Positions 16,110-24,442 of a stretch of 32,174 bases of DNA are shown here, piece by piece. The stretch spans positions 1 to 32,174 of the forward strand of contig JAIOQB010000013.1 in the NCBI GenBank assembly GCA_021413585.1, given 5' to 3'. This DNA comes from Planctomycetia bacterium. Lineage in GTDB: Bacteria; Planctomycetota; Planctomycetia; Pirellulales; UBA7805. Within the stretch, counting starts at the first letter, position 1; every line of letters begins with the position of its first letter. The translations under genes and the position numbers were made by a program. The notes beneath the pieces were generated by a model. That model did no database searches. It saw nothing but the letters and a program-made list of their open reading frames with translations, and was not told the origin of the DNA.

Positions 16110-17723
16110 GTGCCCAAGGTAGACTCCTCGGACAAACTGATCGAATTGGTCAAGCGTAGCGGCTTGGTCGAAAAGGAACCGCTAGCCACTGCGCTGGCGG
16201 CTTGTAAGCAGCGCTACGGAGGGACGCTGCCCGAAGACGCCCGCCGCGTGGCCGATTTCTTCATCGAGACCAAGCTGATCACCGCCTGGCAGGCCGACAA
16301 GCTGCTCGAAGGGCGCCACAAGGGCTTCTTCCTTGGCAAGTACAAGCTGCTGGGGCATCTCGGCACCGGCGGCATGAGCAGCGTCTATCTGGCCGAGCAT
16401 GGTCTGATGCGGCGCCGCGTGGCAATCAAGGTGCTGCCGGAGAAGCGCGTCGGCGACTCGTCCTACCTCGCTCGCTTCCACCAGGAGGCCCAGGCCGCGG
16501 CCCGGCTCGACCACCGCAATATCGTGCGGGCGTACGACATCGACAACGAAGGGCAAGTCCATTACCTCGTGATGGAATACATCGAGGGGCGCGACTTGCA
16601 GAATGTGGTCAAGCAAGACGGGCCCATGCCTTACGATCTGGCGGCCGATTACATCGCCCAGGCGGCGGACGGCCTGGAGCATGCCCACGGCGCGGGGCTG
16701 GTGCATCGCGACATCAAGCCGGCCAACCTGCTGGTGGACGACAAGGGGCTGGTAAAGATCCTGGACATGGGCCTCGCCCGCTTCGACGACGAAGACCGAG
16801 CGTCGCTGACCGTGGCCCACGATGAAAACGTGCTGGGGACGGCCGACTATCTCTCCCCCGAGCAGGCCCTGGATAGCCATAACGTCGATGCCCGGGCCGA
16901 CATTTATAGCCTCGGGTGTACACTGTATTTCCTGCTGACCGGCCATCCCCCGTTTCCCGAGGGGACGCTGCCGCAGCGGCTGTTGATGCACCAAACCAAG
17001 AGCCCCAAGAGCATCCTGGAAGACCGCCCCGACGCGCCGCGCGACCTGGTACTAATCTGCCAGAAGATGATGGTCAAATCTCGCGACGGCCGCCAGCAAA
17101 ACGCCGCCGAGGTGGCCGCCGACCTCCACGGCTGGTTGGCCAGGCGAGCGGGGGGCGATTCCGGCACGGGTTCGGGAAGCGGCTCGGGGCCGCATGGCAC
17201 CTCGGGCGGATCGTCGGGCAATCTGACCGCCGCCTCCAGGGCGGCCCAACAAATGGCGGGCATCGGCGCCGGCCCTCGCACTGCCAACCGCCGTGGGACG
17301 GGCCCTCCTCCTCGCAAGGCGAAGTCGACCAGCCTGGACGACACGGTTTCCGACTTTGATCGAATCGCGCTGAAAGGGGATTCACCTACGCCCCCGGCCC
17401 GCACCGGTGGCCATGCTGGCGACCCGGTGATAGTTCCCGCGGCCGGGAATCAGCGGCGAGGCGAAGGTTCGCTCCCGGTTGCCCGACCGCTGGGCGAGCA
17501 GACTGCGAATCGCCAGGCCAGCAACCAGGGGCTGTCGGGGATCGACCTCGACATGAACAAGCCCGCGGACCGAGATAAAGGATTGCCTCAGGGGCGTCCG
17601 GAGCAGCGGCCCCAGCGCATCAAGAAGAAGCAGGATCCGCCGCTGGCGATCTGGATTGCCGTGCTAGTGGGGATTCTGGCGGTGGCCGGATTGGCGATCG
17701 CCATTATCATGCGGGGGCATTAG
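16110..17723 (+). CDS. Membrane-anchored Ser/Thr protein kinase (Hanks type)
   Basis: A 537-residue kinase. Residues 1-75 form a helical N-terminal region. The kinase domain covers about 77-345: glycine loop [10 protein letters not shown] (84-93), VAIK with Lys107, helix C Glu126, catalytic HRDIKPAN (His199, Asp201, Lys203), magnesium loop ILDMG with Asp219 (DMG replaces DFG), and [10 protein letters not shown] (243-252). A Gly/Ser- and Pro-rich linker follows, then one membrane helix ([19 protein letters not shown]) near residue 510 and a very short tail. Unlike PknB it has no extracellular sensor domain. The GTG start at 16110 has AAGGGCG upstream. All catalytic residues are present, so it should be active. 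Its substrate is unknown. Confidence 0.93.
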   Translation: MPKVDSSDKLIELVKRSGLVEKEPLATALAACKQRYGGTLPEDARRVADFFIETKLITAWQADKLLEGRHKGFFLGKYKLLGHLGTGGMSSVYLAEHGLMRRRVAIKVLPEKRVGDSSYLARFHQEAQAAARLDHRNIVRAYDIDNEGQVHYLVMEYIEGRDLQNVVKQDGPMPYDLAADYIAQAADGLEHAHGAGLVHRDIKPANLLVDDKGLVKILDMGLARFDDEDRASLTVAHDENVLGTADYLSPEQALDSHNVDARADIYSLGCTLYFLLTGHPPFPEGTLPQRLLMHQTKSPKSILEDRPDAPRDLVLICQKMMVKSRDGRQQNAAEVAADLHGWLARRAGGDSGTGSGSGSGPHGTSGGSSGNLTAASRAAQQMAGIGAGPRTANRRGTGPPPRKAKSTSLDDTVSDFDRIALKGDSPTPPARTGGHAGDPVIVPAAGNQRRGEGSLPVARPLGEQTANRQASNQGLSGIDLDMNKPADRDKGLPQGRPEQRPQRIKKKQDPPLAIWIAVLVGILAVAGLAIAIIMRGH

Positions 17724-17739
17724 GCCGCCTGGCGGCGGC
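17724..17739 (+). terminator. GC hairpin abutting the kinase stop codon
   Basis: GCCGCC (17724-17729) and GGCGGC (17734-17739) form a perfect 6-bp stem with loop TGGC directly after the TAG. No T-run follows, so termination function is uncertain. Confidence 0.35.
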
Positions 17740-18235
17740 GTGTGAAGGGAAGGTGAGTGCCTTCCATCGGGCGCCATGGGCAGCTTGCTGCCCTTGCTGG
17801 CGTCACAAGAAGATCCCTTTCTTGTTCGCGCGGGATCACCGCGACTACTTTGTCGCGTCCTCTGCGACGTTCTCGCATTGTCACCGCGCGTCAAAATCGC
17901 GCTGACTGGCGCTTCCTACCCCCTGCCGGCGCCATCCGGTTAAGCCTCCCGAAAATGTCCAATTGGGCGAAAAAGCATCATTCGCAAGTCCTTTCCAGCA
18001 AGCCACTTGCGATGTTCACTTGTTTATCTTTTTCGGCAGCATAGCATGGAACTGAGGGCAAACGGGGGCCGACAGGGCCTCCGGGGTGCCCTTGGGCTTC
18101 GGCCCGGTGGTGCGAGGGGGCCGGCAGTAGCTGGCAACGCCCTTCCGCCGCGAACTTTTCCGGGGCCGCTCCGGTCCCAAAACATAGTCGCTGGACCTTT
18201 GGAGGCTGATCGCGCTATCGCGTGGGTGAATCATC
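17740..18235. other. Gene-free stretch with a palindromic hairpin
   Basis: No convincing gene. The most notable item is the hairpin GGGCAGC-TT-GCTGCCC at 17778-17793, built on the same plan as the arms at 3595-3658 (a G-rich arm, TT centre and exact complement). A frame that is open at 18007-18513 overlaps the next gene in another phase and looks spurious. Confidence 0.5.
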
Positions 18236-18961
18236 ATGTCCCGTCCCCTGAACCGATCCACTGGCAAACGATTGCCCCCACCCGCCGCGCGGCATTCCGC
18301 CTCGCTGGCCCGGTCGGATCGTCAGCGGACCGCGCCGGGGAAGCGAGCCCGCGGGGGCCAGGCGAACCTGGAACTCCCGTTCTCGCCGCCGGAAGACTGG
18401 CACGAACCCCGGACTCCGCGGCCGAAGCGGAAGGACCCGTACGCCTTCAAGATCGTTGTCCAGCCGGCCGGCAAGGGGTATCAGCATGTGCTCACGCCGG
18501 CCGAGATTCGTAGCCGGCTGCGCCAGTTGCCGCCGCAGTTCGTCGAATTGATTGAGGTGGTGCAACTCAGCCGCATGACCCGCAAGAAGGAGCGGTTCCC
18601 CTGCTACGGCATGCAATGGGGCAATACGCTGTACCTGTATCCGATCGAAGAGAATCGAATCGAGGTCCACGGCCGGCCCCCCAAGCCGAACCAGATCACC
18701 GAGGCCGCCATGTTCGGCGGCCAATGGGTGCAGCACGCCCGCAATGAGTGGAAGCTTCAGTGGTCCGAGCCGGCCCTGAAGGACTTCTATCTCAACAACA
18801 TCCTGATTCACGAGCTGGGGCACCTGGTCGACCAGCGGAACAACGGCTACGTGGACCGCGAGCGGTACGCCGAATGGTTCGCCCTGCACTACGGATACAA
18901 GCAAAGCCTGCGGCTGGAGCCGAAGCTGCGGCAGCGGGCCGTGCAGCGGCAGCACGGCTAG
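18236..18961 (+). CDS. Putative HExxH zinc metalloprotease
   Basis: A 241-residue protein of unknown function. Residues 1-65 are basic and low in complexity. The C-terminal half contains ILIHELGHLVDQRNNGYVD: His192, Glu193 and His196 form an HExxH zinc site. D199 or a Glu in the following RERYAEWFALHYG (E213) could be the third ligand, as in gluzincin-type sites. No signal peptide is visible, so a cytoplasmic location is likely. It lies alone on the plus strand between the kinase and a small membrane protein. Protease activity is inferred from the motif alone. The basic N-terminus may bind nucleic acid or be disordered. Confidence 0.75.
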   Translation: MSRPLNRSTGKRLPPPAARHSASLARSDRQRTAPGKRARGGQANLELPFSPPEDWHEPRTPRPKRKDPYAFKIVVQPAGKGYQHVLTPAEIRSRLRQLPPQFVELIEVVQLSRMTRKKERFPCYGMQWGNTLYLYPIEENRIEVHGRPPKPNQITEAAMFGGQWVQHARNEWKLQWSEPALKDFYLNNILIHELGHLVDQRNNGYVDRERYAEWFALHYGYKQSLRLEPKLRQRAVQRQHG

Positions 18962-18966
18962 AATCT

Positions 18967-18996
18967 AAATCCCAATGTCCAAATCCCAATGACCAA
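18967..18996. repeat. Dispersed CCAAATCCCAATGACCAA repeat, copy 1
   Basis: Two phased units (AAATCCCAATGTCC and AAATCCCAATGACC) lie just past the metalloprotease stop. The 18-mer at 18979-18996 recurs exactly at 23900-23917. Confidence 0.75.
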
Positions 18997-19072
18997 TCGG
19001 CGTTTGGTGCGGGGCAATGTAGTGCTCTTGTGCAACTCTTCTCAGTCTTTTCTCAACCTTGAGCTGCATCTC

Positions 19073-19249
19073 ATGCGATTCAGCCTGTTTATGCTCTTGT
19101 ATGTCGTCACCGCCTGCGCTGTTTACATTGCCATGGACCGAGCGACGGCCGGCACGAGTTGGCACAACCCCATGGGGGGATTTGGGCTGGGGTGCATGAT
19201 TCTGGGGGGAATGTTCATTCGGCAGCGGCATCGTAATCGGGCCGCCTGA
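19073..19249 (+). CDS. Small membrane protein
   Basis: A 58-residue protein from the ATG at 19073. It has two hydrophobic segments, FSLFMLLYVVTACAVYIAM and GFGLGCMILGGMFI, and a basic tail (RQRHRNRAA), so it is probably an inner-membrane hairpin. The frame opens earlier, at 18989, but the first part overlaps the dispersed repeat and lacks membrane character. No homologue is recognised. Confidence 0.5.
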   Translation: MRFSLFMLLYVVTACAVYIAMDRATAGTSWHNPMGGFGLGCMILGGMFIRQRHRNRAA

Positions 19250-19382
19250 GGCCGGTGCGATCTTCTCTTGGTCAGGCGATTGCCACCCTGAATCCATCCC
19301 TTCGCGCCACGTCGTTGCCGCTGGCTCGCGACCCGATCTATAATGCGCCTCTCTGGGCAATCGCAAACCGCGAGAGGCGAGC

Positions 19383-21377
19383 ATGGTGTGGCGGCTGCAT
19401 TTTCAGTTGATGCGTTGCAGCGGCGTCATTGCGGCGGTGGTGCTGCTGGCCCACGGTGCAATCGCCCTCGCTGAAGCGACGCCAGCGCAGCGCAAGGCCA
19501 TCGAATCCGCCGCTACCGCGTTGGCCGACGCTGATCGGGCACTTGCCGCCCGAAAATTAGACGAAGCGTGGCGGCGATTTACCGCTGCTCGCGAATTGGC
19601 CGAAAGTGCCGCCGTCGCCACGCTTCCCCCCGACGCCGCGGCGCAGCGCCTTCTCTCCCCGCTCGCTCTCAAGCTCAGCGAACTGCGGGGCCGGTTGGTG
19701 CTGGAAGGTTTTGAGCCGCCGCCGCTGAGCGATGGGCTCAAGAAGTTCGCGACGAACCCGCCACCCGCCGCTCTGCCTGCTCCGCAGACAAAACCCGCCC
19801 CTTTGCCAAAACCGTCGCCAAAACCCGCCCCGCCGGCCGCCGGCACGGTCAGCTTTCGCACCCAGATCGCCCCGCTGCTGGCCGCCAGTTGCGTTCGTTG
19901 CCACGCGGGCGCAAAACCCAAAGGAGACTTCAGCGCAGAAAACTTCGCCGCGCTGAAGCGCGGCATCGGCGGCTCGGCCGTCATCGATCCGGGCAATGGC
20001 CGCGAGAGCCGGCTGGTCGAGATCATCGCCTCGGGCGAGATGCCCAAGGGGAAACAAAAGCTCACCGCCGCACAGCTTGCATTGATCTCACGTTGGATCG
20101 ATCAAGGAGCCAGGTTCGACGGCACCAGCGAAGATCAACCGCTCGCGGCGATTGTGGGCGGGATGAACCCAACGACGCCCAACGAACCGGCGAGTGCGAC
20201 TCCACCAGCCAGCAATATTCCCCCGCCCGGCACCTCGATCTCGTTTTCGACGCACGTTGCTCCCGTGCTGGCGGCCAATTGCATAAGCTGCCACGGCGGC
20301 CGGCAGGCGCAAAATCGGCTCAGCATGGACTCATTCACGCAGTTGATGCGCGGCGGCCGCGGCGGCAAGCCGATCAAGGCCGGTGACGCAGTCGCCAGCC
20401 TGCTGATTCAAAAAATCAAAGGAACGGCCAAAGATGGGCAGCGGATGCCGCAAGATGCCCCGCCGCTAACGCCGGAGGTCATCGCCGCCATTGAAAGCTG
20501 GGTCAAGGCAGGCGCCAAGTTCGACGGCCCCGATCCGGCTCGCCCGATGGCCGAAGTCGCCGCGCTGGGCGCCGCTCGCGGCGCTTCCCCCGAAGTACTC
20601 AGCCGCCAGCGGGCCGACCTGGCCACACGCAACTGGCGGCTGGCGATCCCCGACGACCAAGCCAAGCAAGTCTCCAATGACAACTTCCTGCTGCTGGGCA
20701 ACGTCAGCGACAAACGCCTTGCGGACGCCGCCGAGTTGGCCCAACGGCAAGCAACCGCGATTCGCACGGCGTTAGGCATCCCGCCCGCCGAGCCGCTGGT
20801 GCGTGGTCGGATGACGCTTTACTTGTTCGCCCATCGCTACGACTACAGCGAGTTTGCCCTGATGGTCGAGCGGCGAGGGCAATTGCCGCAGCAGCAGGTA
20901 GGGCATTGGAATTACACGCTGGTGGACGCCTACGCCCTGCTGGTTCCCCCGGCCGAAAACACACCGGCCGACGACGAGCCCTACGGCCTGGCACCGCTGA
21001 TGACGCAGCAGATCGCCGCCACAGTTCTCGCCGCCCGCACGACGGCGCCGCGTTGGTTTGCCGAAGGAGTCGGCCGGGCGCTGGCCGCCAGCGCCGCGCC
21101 CGCCGACCCGCGCGTCAAAGCGTGGGACGCTCGCTTGCCCGGGTTGATCGCCGAAAAGCCGAAAGTCGAAGAGTTCCTCGCCGGCAAGCTGCCGCCGGAA
21201 GGCGCCGACGTGCTGAGCTACGGCTTCGCCCGGCACCTGATGGCCGGCGGGCGAAACTTCCGCACGCTGATGGCCAGCCTGATGAAAGGGCAAGCGTTCG
21301 ACGCCACCATCGCACGCGTTTACGGTAAGCCAACGCCAGAGTTAGCCGCGGCATGGCTGGCGATGAAGAAAAATTAG
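19383..21377 (+). CDS. Secreted protein with two planctomycete-type cytochrome c domains
   Basis: A 664-residue exported protein. A signal sequence (IAAVVLLAHGAIALA) ends near residue 30, then comes a helical region and a Pro/Lys-rich linker. Two PSCyt1-like heme c domains follow: CVRCH (170-174) with candidate axial Met in SGEMPKG (M220), and CISCH (300-304) with RMPQDAP. The C-terminal half (about 420-664) resembles the peptidase MA-like superfamily: TAPRWFAEGVGRALA matches the region after the zinc site, but no intact HExxH is present. Electron transfer or heme-based sensing at the cell envelope is likely. Fusion of two cytochrome domains to a degenerate peptidase-like domain is unusual. 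The ATG at 19383 follows a GCGAGAGGCGAGC stretch, a modest ribosome site. Confidence 0.85.
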   Translation: MVWRLHFQLMRCSGVIAAVVLLAHGAIALAEATPAQRKAIESAATALADADRALAARKLDEAWRRFTAARELAESAAVATLPPDAAAQRLLSPLALKLSELRGRLVLEGFEPPPLSDGLKKFATNPPPAALPAPQTKPAPLPKPSPKPAPPAAGTVSFRTQIAPLLAASCVRCHAGAKPKGDFSAENFAALKRGIGGSAVIDPGNGRESRLVEIIASGEMPKGKQKLTAAQLALISRWIDQGARFDGTSEDQPLAAIVGGMNPTTPNEPASATPPASNIPPPGTSISFSTHVAPVLAANCISCHGGRQAQNRLSMDSFTQLMRGGRGGKPIKAGDAVASLLIQKIKGTAKDGQRMPQDAPPLTPEVIAAIESWVKAGAKFDGPDPARPMAEVAALGAARGASPEVLSRQRADLATRNWRLAIPDDQAKQVSNDNFLLLGNVSDKRLADAAELAQRQATAIRTALGIPPAEPLVRGRMTLYLFAHRYDYSEFALMVERRGQLPQQQVGHWNYTLVDAYALLVPPAENTPADDEPYGLAPLMTQQIAATVLAARTTAPRWFAEGVGRALAASAAPADPRVKAWDARLPGLIAEKPKVEEFLAGKLPPEGADVLSYGFARHLMAGGRNFRTLMASLMKGQAFDATIARVYGKPTPELAAAWLAMKKN

Positions 21378-21467
21378 CCACAAAGAACACAAAAAATGGA
21401 AGGACGTGACCTTCCGGAAGGTAAAGGCCTCTCTCGTTCCTTTTGTGCTTTTTGTGTTCTTTGTGGC
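21377..21467. terminator. 19-bp inverted repeat between convergent genes
   Basis: GCCACAAAGAACACAAAAA (21377-21395) and its exact reverse complement (21449-21467) face each other around a 53-base spacer containing CTTCCGGAAG. A-run and T-run ends could act on both strands, so a bidirectional terminator for the cytochrome gene and larE is plausible. The GCCACAAAGAACAC core looks like a dispersed repeat, so both readings are possible. Confidence 0.5.
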
Positions 21468-21493
21468 AAAAATTTCGCGGCTTTCGTGGCGAT

Positions 21494-22384
21494 TCACTCT
21501 GGCGGCGGTTCACCGCCCGCCACCGTCGCGTAATCCCGCAGCGACTCCACCGGCAGCACCAAGTTCATGCTCCCGCTGCGGAAGCCGGCCAGGTCGAGCG
21601 TGACGTACTTGAAGCCCAAGGCCATGAACTCCTCGACCACCCAGCGGCCGAAGGCCGGCTCGGCCAGCGTGGGCAACTCGGCCAGCGGCACCTCGATCCG
21701 GGCCACGTCGCCGCGGTGATAGCGCACTCGCAGCGGCGAGAAGCCGGCGTCGCGCAGCAGCCGCTCGGCCGCATCGATTATCGCCAGCCGCTCAGGCGTG
21801 ACTTCTTCGCCATAGGCGATCCGGCTGGAGAGGCAGGGACTGGCCGGCTTGTCCGCCACCGGCAAGTTCCAATGCGCCGCCAGCCGCCGTACGTCCTCTT
21901 TGCCAACGCCGCAGGCCGCCAACGGATGCTCCACCTGATGCTCGGCGGCGGCCGCCAGGCCGGGGCGATAGTCGCCAAGATCTTCGACAATCGCGCCGCT
22001 AAAGATCACCTCGGCCCCCAGCCGCGTGGCAACTTCTTCCAGCCGGCTGTACAGTTCCTGCTTGCAGAAATAGCAGCGCCGCGAGTCGTTGGCCACGTAC
22101 TCGGGTTGGTCGAGTTCCGTCGTGTCAACGATCTCGTGGCGAATGCCAATCAGCGCGGCCAGATTGATCGCGTCGTCCAGTTCCCCCTGCGCCAGTGAGG
22201 CGCTGACGCCCGTCACCGCCGTTGCTCCATCTCCCAGCGCTATCTGCGCCGCCTTGGCCACCACGGCACTATCGACCCCGCCGGAAAACGCCACCACGCC
22301 GCTGTGCCACCGGCGAATAAAGCCGATCAACTTTTGGGTCAGCGCGAGCAGCATTTCGTCCGGCGGCATCAGAACAACTCCCAT
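21494..22384 (-). CDS. larE: ATP-dependent sulfur transferase LarE
   Basis: A 296-residue PP-loop protein. LarE adds sulfur to the pyridinium carboxylates during synthesis of the nickel-pincer cofactor of lactate racemase and related enzymes. The PP-loop is VVAFSGGVDSAVVAKAA (Ser34-Ser39). The conserved DKPASPCLSSRIAYGE holds Cys184, matching the sacrificial or cluster-bearing cysteine of the family. CYFC (C104, C107) adds two more cysteines, the pattern associated with [4Fe-4S] LarE, which transfers sulfur catalytically. The start is the ATG at 22384. No larB, larC or larA lies in the window, so the cofactor user is not known. It stands alone, convergent with the cytochrome gene. Confidence 0.92.
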   Translation of the reverse strand: MGVVLMPPDEMLLALTQKLIGFIRRWHSGVVAFSGGVDSAVVAKAAQIALGDGATAVTGVSASLAQGELDDAINLAALIGIRHEIVDTTELDQPEYVANDSRRCYFCKQELYSRLEEVATRLGAEVIFSGAIVEDLGDYRPGLAAAAEHQVEHPLAACGVGKEDVRRLAAHWNLPVADKPASPCLSSRIAYGEEVTPERLAIIDAAERLLRDAGFSPLRVRYHRGDVARIEVPLAELPTLAEPAFGRWVVEEFMALGFKYVTLDLAGFRSGSMNLVLPVESLRDYATVAGGEPPPE

Positions 22385-22969
22385 CTAAAGTTGGCGGGGC
22401 GACGACAAAGAAGCGGAGGGCGTGTCGTCGCAGAGGCCTGTGGTCTCAGGCCGAGCGGTGGGACCGCATATTCAATGCATATTCAATAAAGATAAAGTCT
22501 GCCAGCCGCTGTGCGCTTTGAAAAGCTCGTTCCACATTCAAGGGGGCGCCTTGGGTCGGGCTTTCGTGATCCGAGCGCTTGGTCCGACGTCGCTTCGACG
22601 CCGGGCGCCGGCTATACGGCCACCCGTCCCTTTGTGTGAAGGCTCCCAACGAGCAAGGTTAGCGGCTCACCAAAATACGCACAGCAGCGGCAAACTCAAC
22701 ACTTGAATTGTCTCACGGAATGCTACCAATTGCCCAGCGGCAACGCAACAAATTTCCGCCGCGGATTATCGCGACGCATCAGCGTGCGGTGAATGCAACG
22801 CTGCGAGAGAATATGTAGCAGCGAGCGCGCGAGTAAAGTACGCCTAACCATCGCAAAGCGCCAATTCCGATGACATCACATGCATTGACGATGCTGCGTC
22901 CCTCATTCCGTGGGGGTAAACCACGCGACTCGGCGACGTACCCCACGGGGAGGGCGGCTAACGGACGCC
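22385..22969. other. 585-base gene-free stretch with small repeats
   Basis: No gene is convincing. There is a tandem 11-mer GCATATTCAAT, twice, near 22471-22493. At 22908-22948 lies an inverted repeat CCGTGGGGGTA / TACCCCACGG (one bulge), about 20 bases beyond the stop of the UVR-motif gene, which could end its transcript. The rest shows nothing I can name. Confidence 0.5.
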
Positions 22970-23782
22970 TCACGCTTGCTGCGTCGAATCGTCTCCCAAC
23001 TTGCGGATTTCATCGCGTAGTTGGGCCGCCTCTTCGTACCGCTCTTCCGTCACCGCGCGGGCCAGCTTACTGCGGAGTTGTTCCAACGGGCTGGGGGGCA
23101 ACGCTTCCCGCACCGCCGCGGGCGGTAGTGCAGTGGGAGTGCGGCCCGCAGTCAATTCCTCCTGCCACTTCTTCAGATGCACCAGCTCCTGGCATTGCTC
23201 GGCTTGTTCCTGCTGGCCGTATTCGACCAGGAACCGCTCGATCGCCGCGATGCCCGCTTGAATCGCGCCCAGCGCGGCGTCCATCTCTCCCAACTCGACC
23301 AGCGGCGTGGCCACTGCCCGCGTGTGCATCATCGTGACGTACGGCCGCCACTGGTCGAATTGCAGCTTGTCGCGATCGCGCCGGGCATGCTCGCGCACGA
23401 AGGCGAACAGCCGCAGGTTGCGCTTCGTGTCGCGGGCACACAGCTCATAGCGCCCCAGGTGCCAGAGGCTGATGTAGCGATGGTAGTACTGAACCCCTTC
23501 GCGCAGCAATTCCTCGCACGCCTCGGGCTCCAGCAGATACGGGGCCCCGTCCGGGTTCGCCGCGTCGCGCTGCTGTTGCTGCTGGACGTGGTAGTCCAGC
23601 CACGATTCGGTCCCCTCGACGCGGGTGCCGTCGGGCCGGCCGGACAGCTCCATTTGCAGCACGCCCAACTCGAGCCGCATCTGGATCTTTTCGCTGCCGT
23701 CGGGGGCGGTGATGATGCGCACCGTCGGTTTGTGCGGATCGAAGGTCCAGCCGATCAGGATGTCAGTGATATCTTGCGACAC
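22970..23782 (-). CDS. UVR-motif (UvrB/UvrC-type) protein
   Basis: A 270-residue cytoplasmic protein. The C-terminus carries a UVR motif (LRSKLARAVTEERYEEAAQL, then RDEIRKL, about residues 235-262), a helical hairpin used for protein contacts in UvrB, UvrC, ClpC and McsA. The N-terminal 60 residues form a beta-rich domain (DILIGWTFDPHKPTVRIITA) and the middle is helical with a Gln-rich stretch (HVQQQQQRD). It is not UvrB or UvrC, since no helicase or nuclease motifs are present. No CxxC zinc motifs are present either, so it is not McsA proper. Proteins of this layout are common in planctomycetes. A role as an adaptor is a guess. Confidence 0.75.
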   Translation of the reverse strand: MSQDITDILIGWTFDPHKPTVRIITAPDGSEKIQMRLELGVLQMELSGRPDGTRVEGTESWLDYHVQQQQQRDAANPDGAPYLLEPEACEELLREGVQYYHRYISLWHLGRYELCARDTKRNLRLFAFVREHARRDRDKLQFDQWRPYVTMMHTRAVATPLVELGEMDAALGAIQAGIAAIERFLVEYGQQEQAEQCQELVHLKKWQEELTAGRTPTALPPAAVREALPPSPLEQLRSKLARAVTEERYEEAAQLRDEIRKLGDDSTQQA

Positions 23783-23886
23783 GCGGCAGCCCGCGGGGTT
23801 GGGGGGTTCTGGCTCACAGACAAACGCTCCGCGAGCGCAAGTTTACCCGAGAATCGCCACGGGGTGAACGCCAGCGACAGGGGGAG

Positions 23887-23921
23887 AAATGTCCAATGAC
23901 CAAATCCCAATGACCAAAAAA
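23887..23921. repeat. Dispersed CCAAATCCCAATGACCAA repeat, copy 2
   Basis: It contains the same 18-mer (23900-23917) as the repeat at 18979-18996, flanked by further CCAATGACC units. It fills part of the gap upstream of the UVR-motif gene. Confidence 0.75.
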
Positions 23922-23951
23922 GGGGTGGGCCGCTCCCCGATAGTCATTACG

Positions 23952-24338
23952 TTAACTATCCGCCACATACAGCGATTCATTCTGATCGATGAGAACTGGC
24001 CCTAATTGAATGAAAAGCTCATTGGGCGCGATGCTTCGGCACTGTGCCGTATCGACCGGCACTACGTAAGGCTTCCATTGGCCGGGAGCAACACGAACAA
24101 AGACGCTTACCGTGAGCGGGCACGCGATCGGATCGTTGGAGCCCTCAGTTACAAACCAGGAGCGAAATGTGCCTCCTAGGCCTGCCCGAGCGATCGGACC
24201 TACACCTTCTAAGCAGAATGGAGAGCGGTCATCTCTTACACCAGACTCTATGATTGCCTGGCATCTCAGAATGGGCTCGTTTGTACCCGCTCTAAGGAAC
24301 GTGCCTTGGACGTCAAACTTCCAGTGCGAATCCGACAT
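23952..24338 (-). CDS. Hypothetical protein
   Basis: A 128-residue protein, start chosen at the ATG at 24338 (MSDSHWKFDVQGTFLRAGTN); the frame is open upstream into the next gene, but that part looks non-coding. It is beta-rich and soluble with four cysteines, and has no signal peptide or known motif. The mature sequence has repeated strand-like stretches (FVRVAPGQWKPYVVPVD, ELFIQLGPVLIDQ). Base composition is slightly lower in GC than neighbours. It could be in one unit with the DUF4912 gene, which ends about 100 bases upstream of it. Confidence 0.5.
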   Translation of the reverse strand: MSDSHWKFDVQGTFLRAGTNEPILRCQAIIESGVRDDRSPFCLEGVGPIARAGLGGTFRSWFVTEGSNDPIACPLTVSVFVRVAPGQWKPYVVPVDTAQCRSIAPNELFIQLGPVLIDQNESLYVADS

Positions 24339-24442
24339 GGTCTTTAAGAATTTTACAGGGAAGCAATGCCGTGGCGAGATTTGGACCGTTGACATTTCGC
24401 GCCCGTGACGCCACTGTGAAGCCTCTGGACAAAAAACGGGCC

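Noticed and set aside
18007-18513. Plus-strand frame of 168 codons before the metalloprotease
   Set aside because: Overlaps the HELGH gene in another phase and is Gly/Arg/Pro-rich without motifs.
22460-22700. CRISPR array
   Set aside because: Only a tandem 11-mer is present; there are no regularly spaced repeats anywhere in the window.
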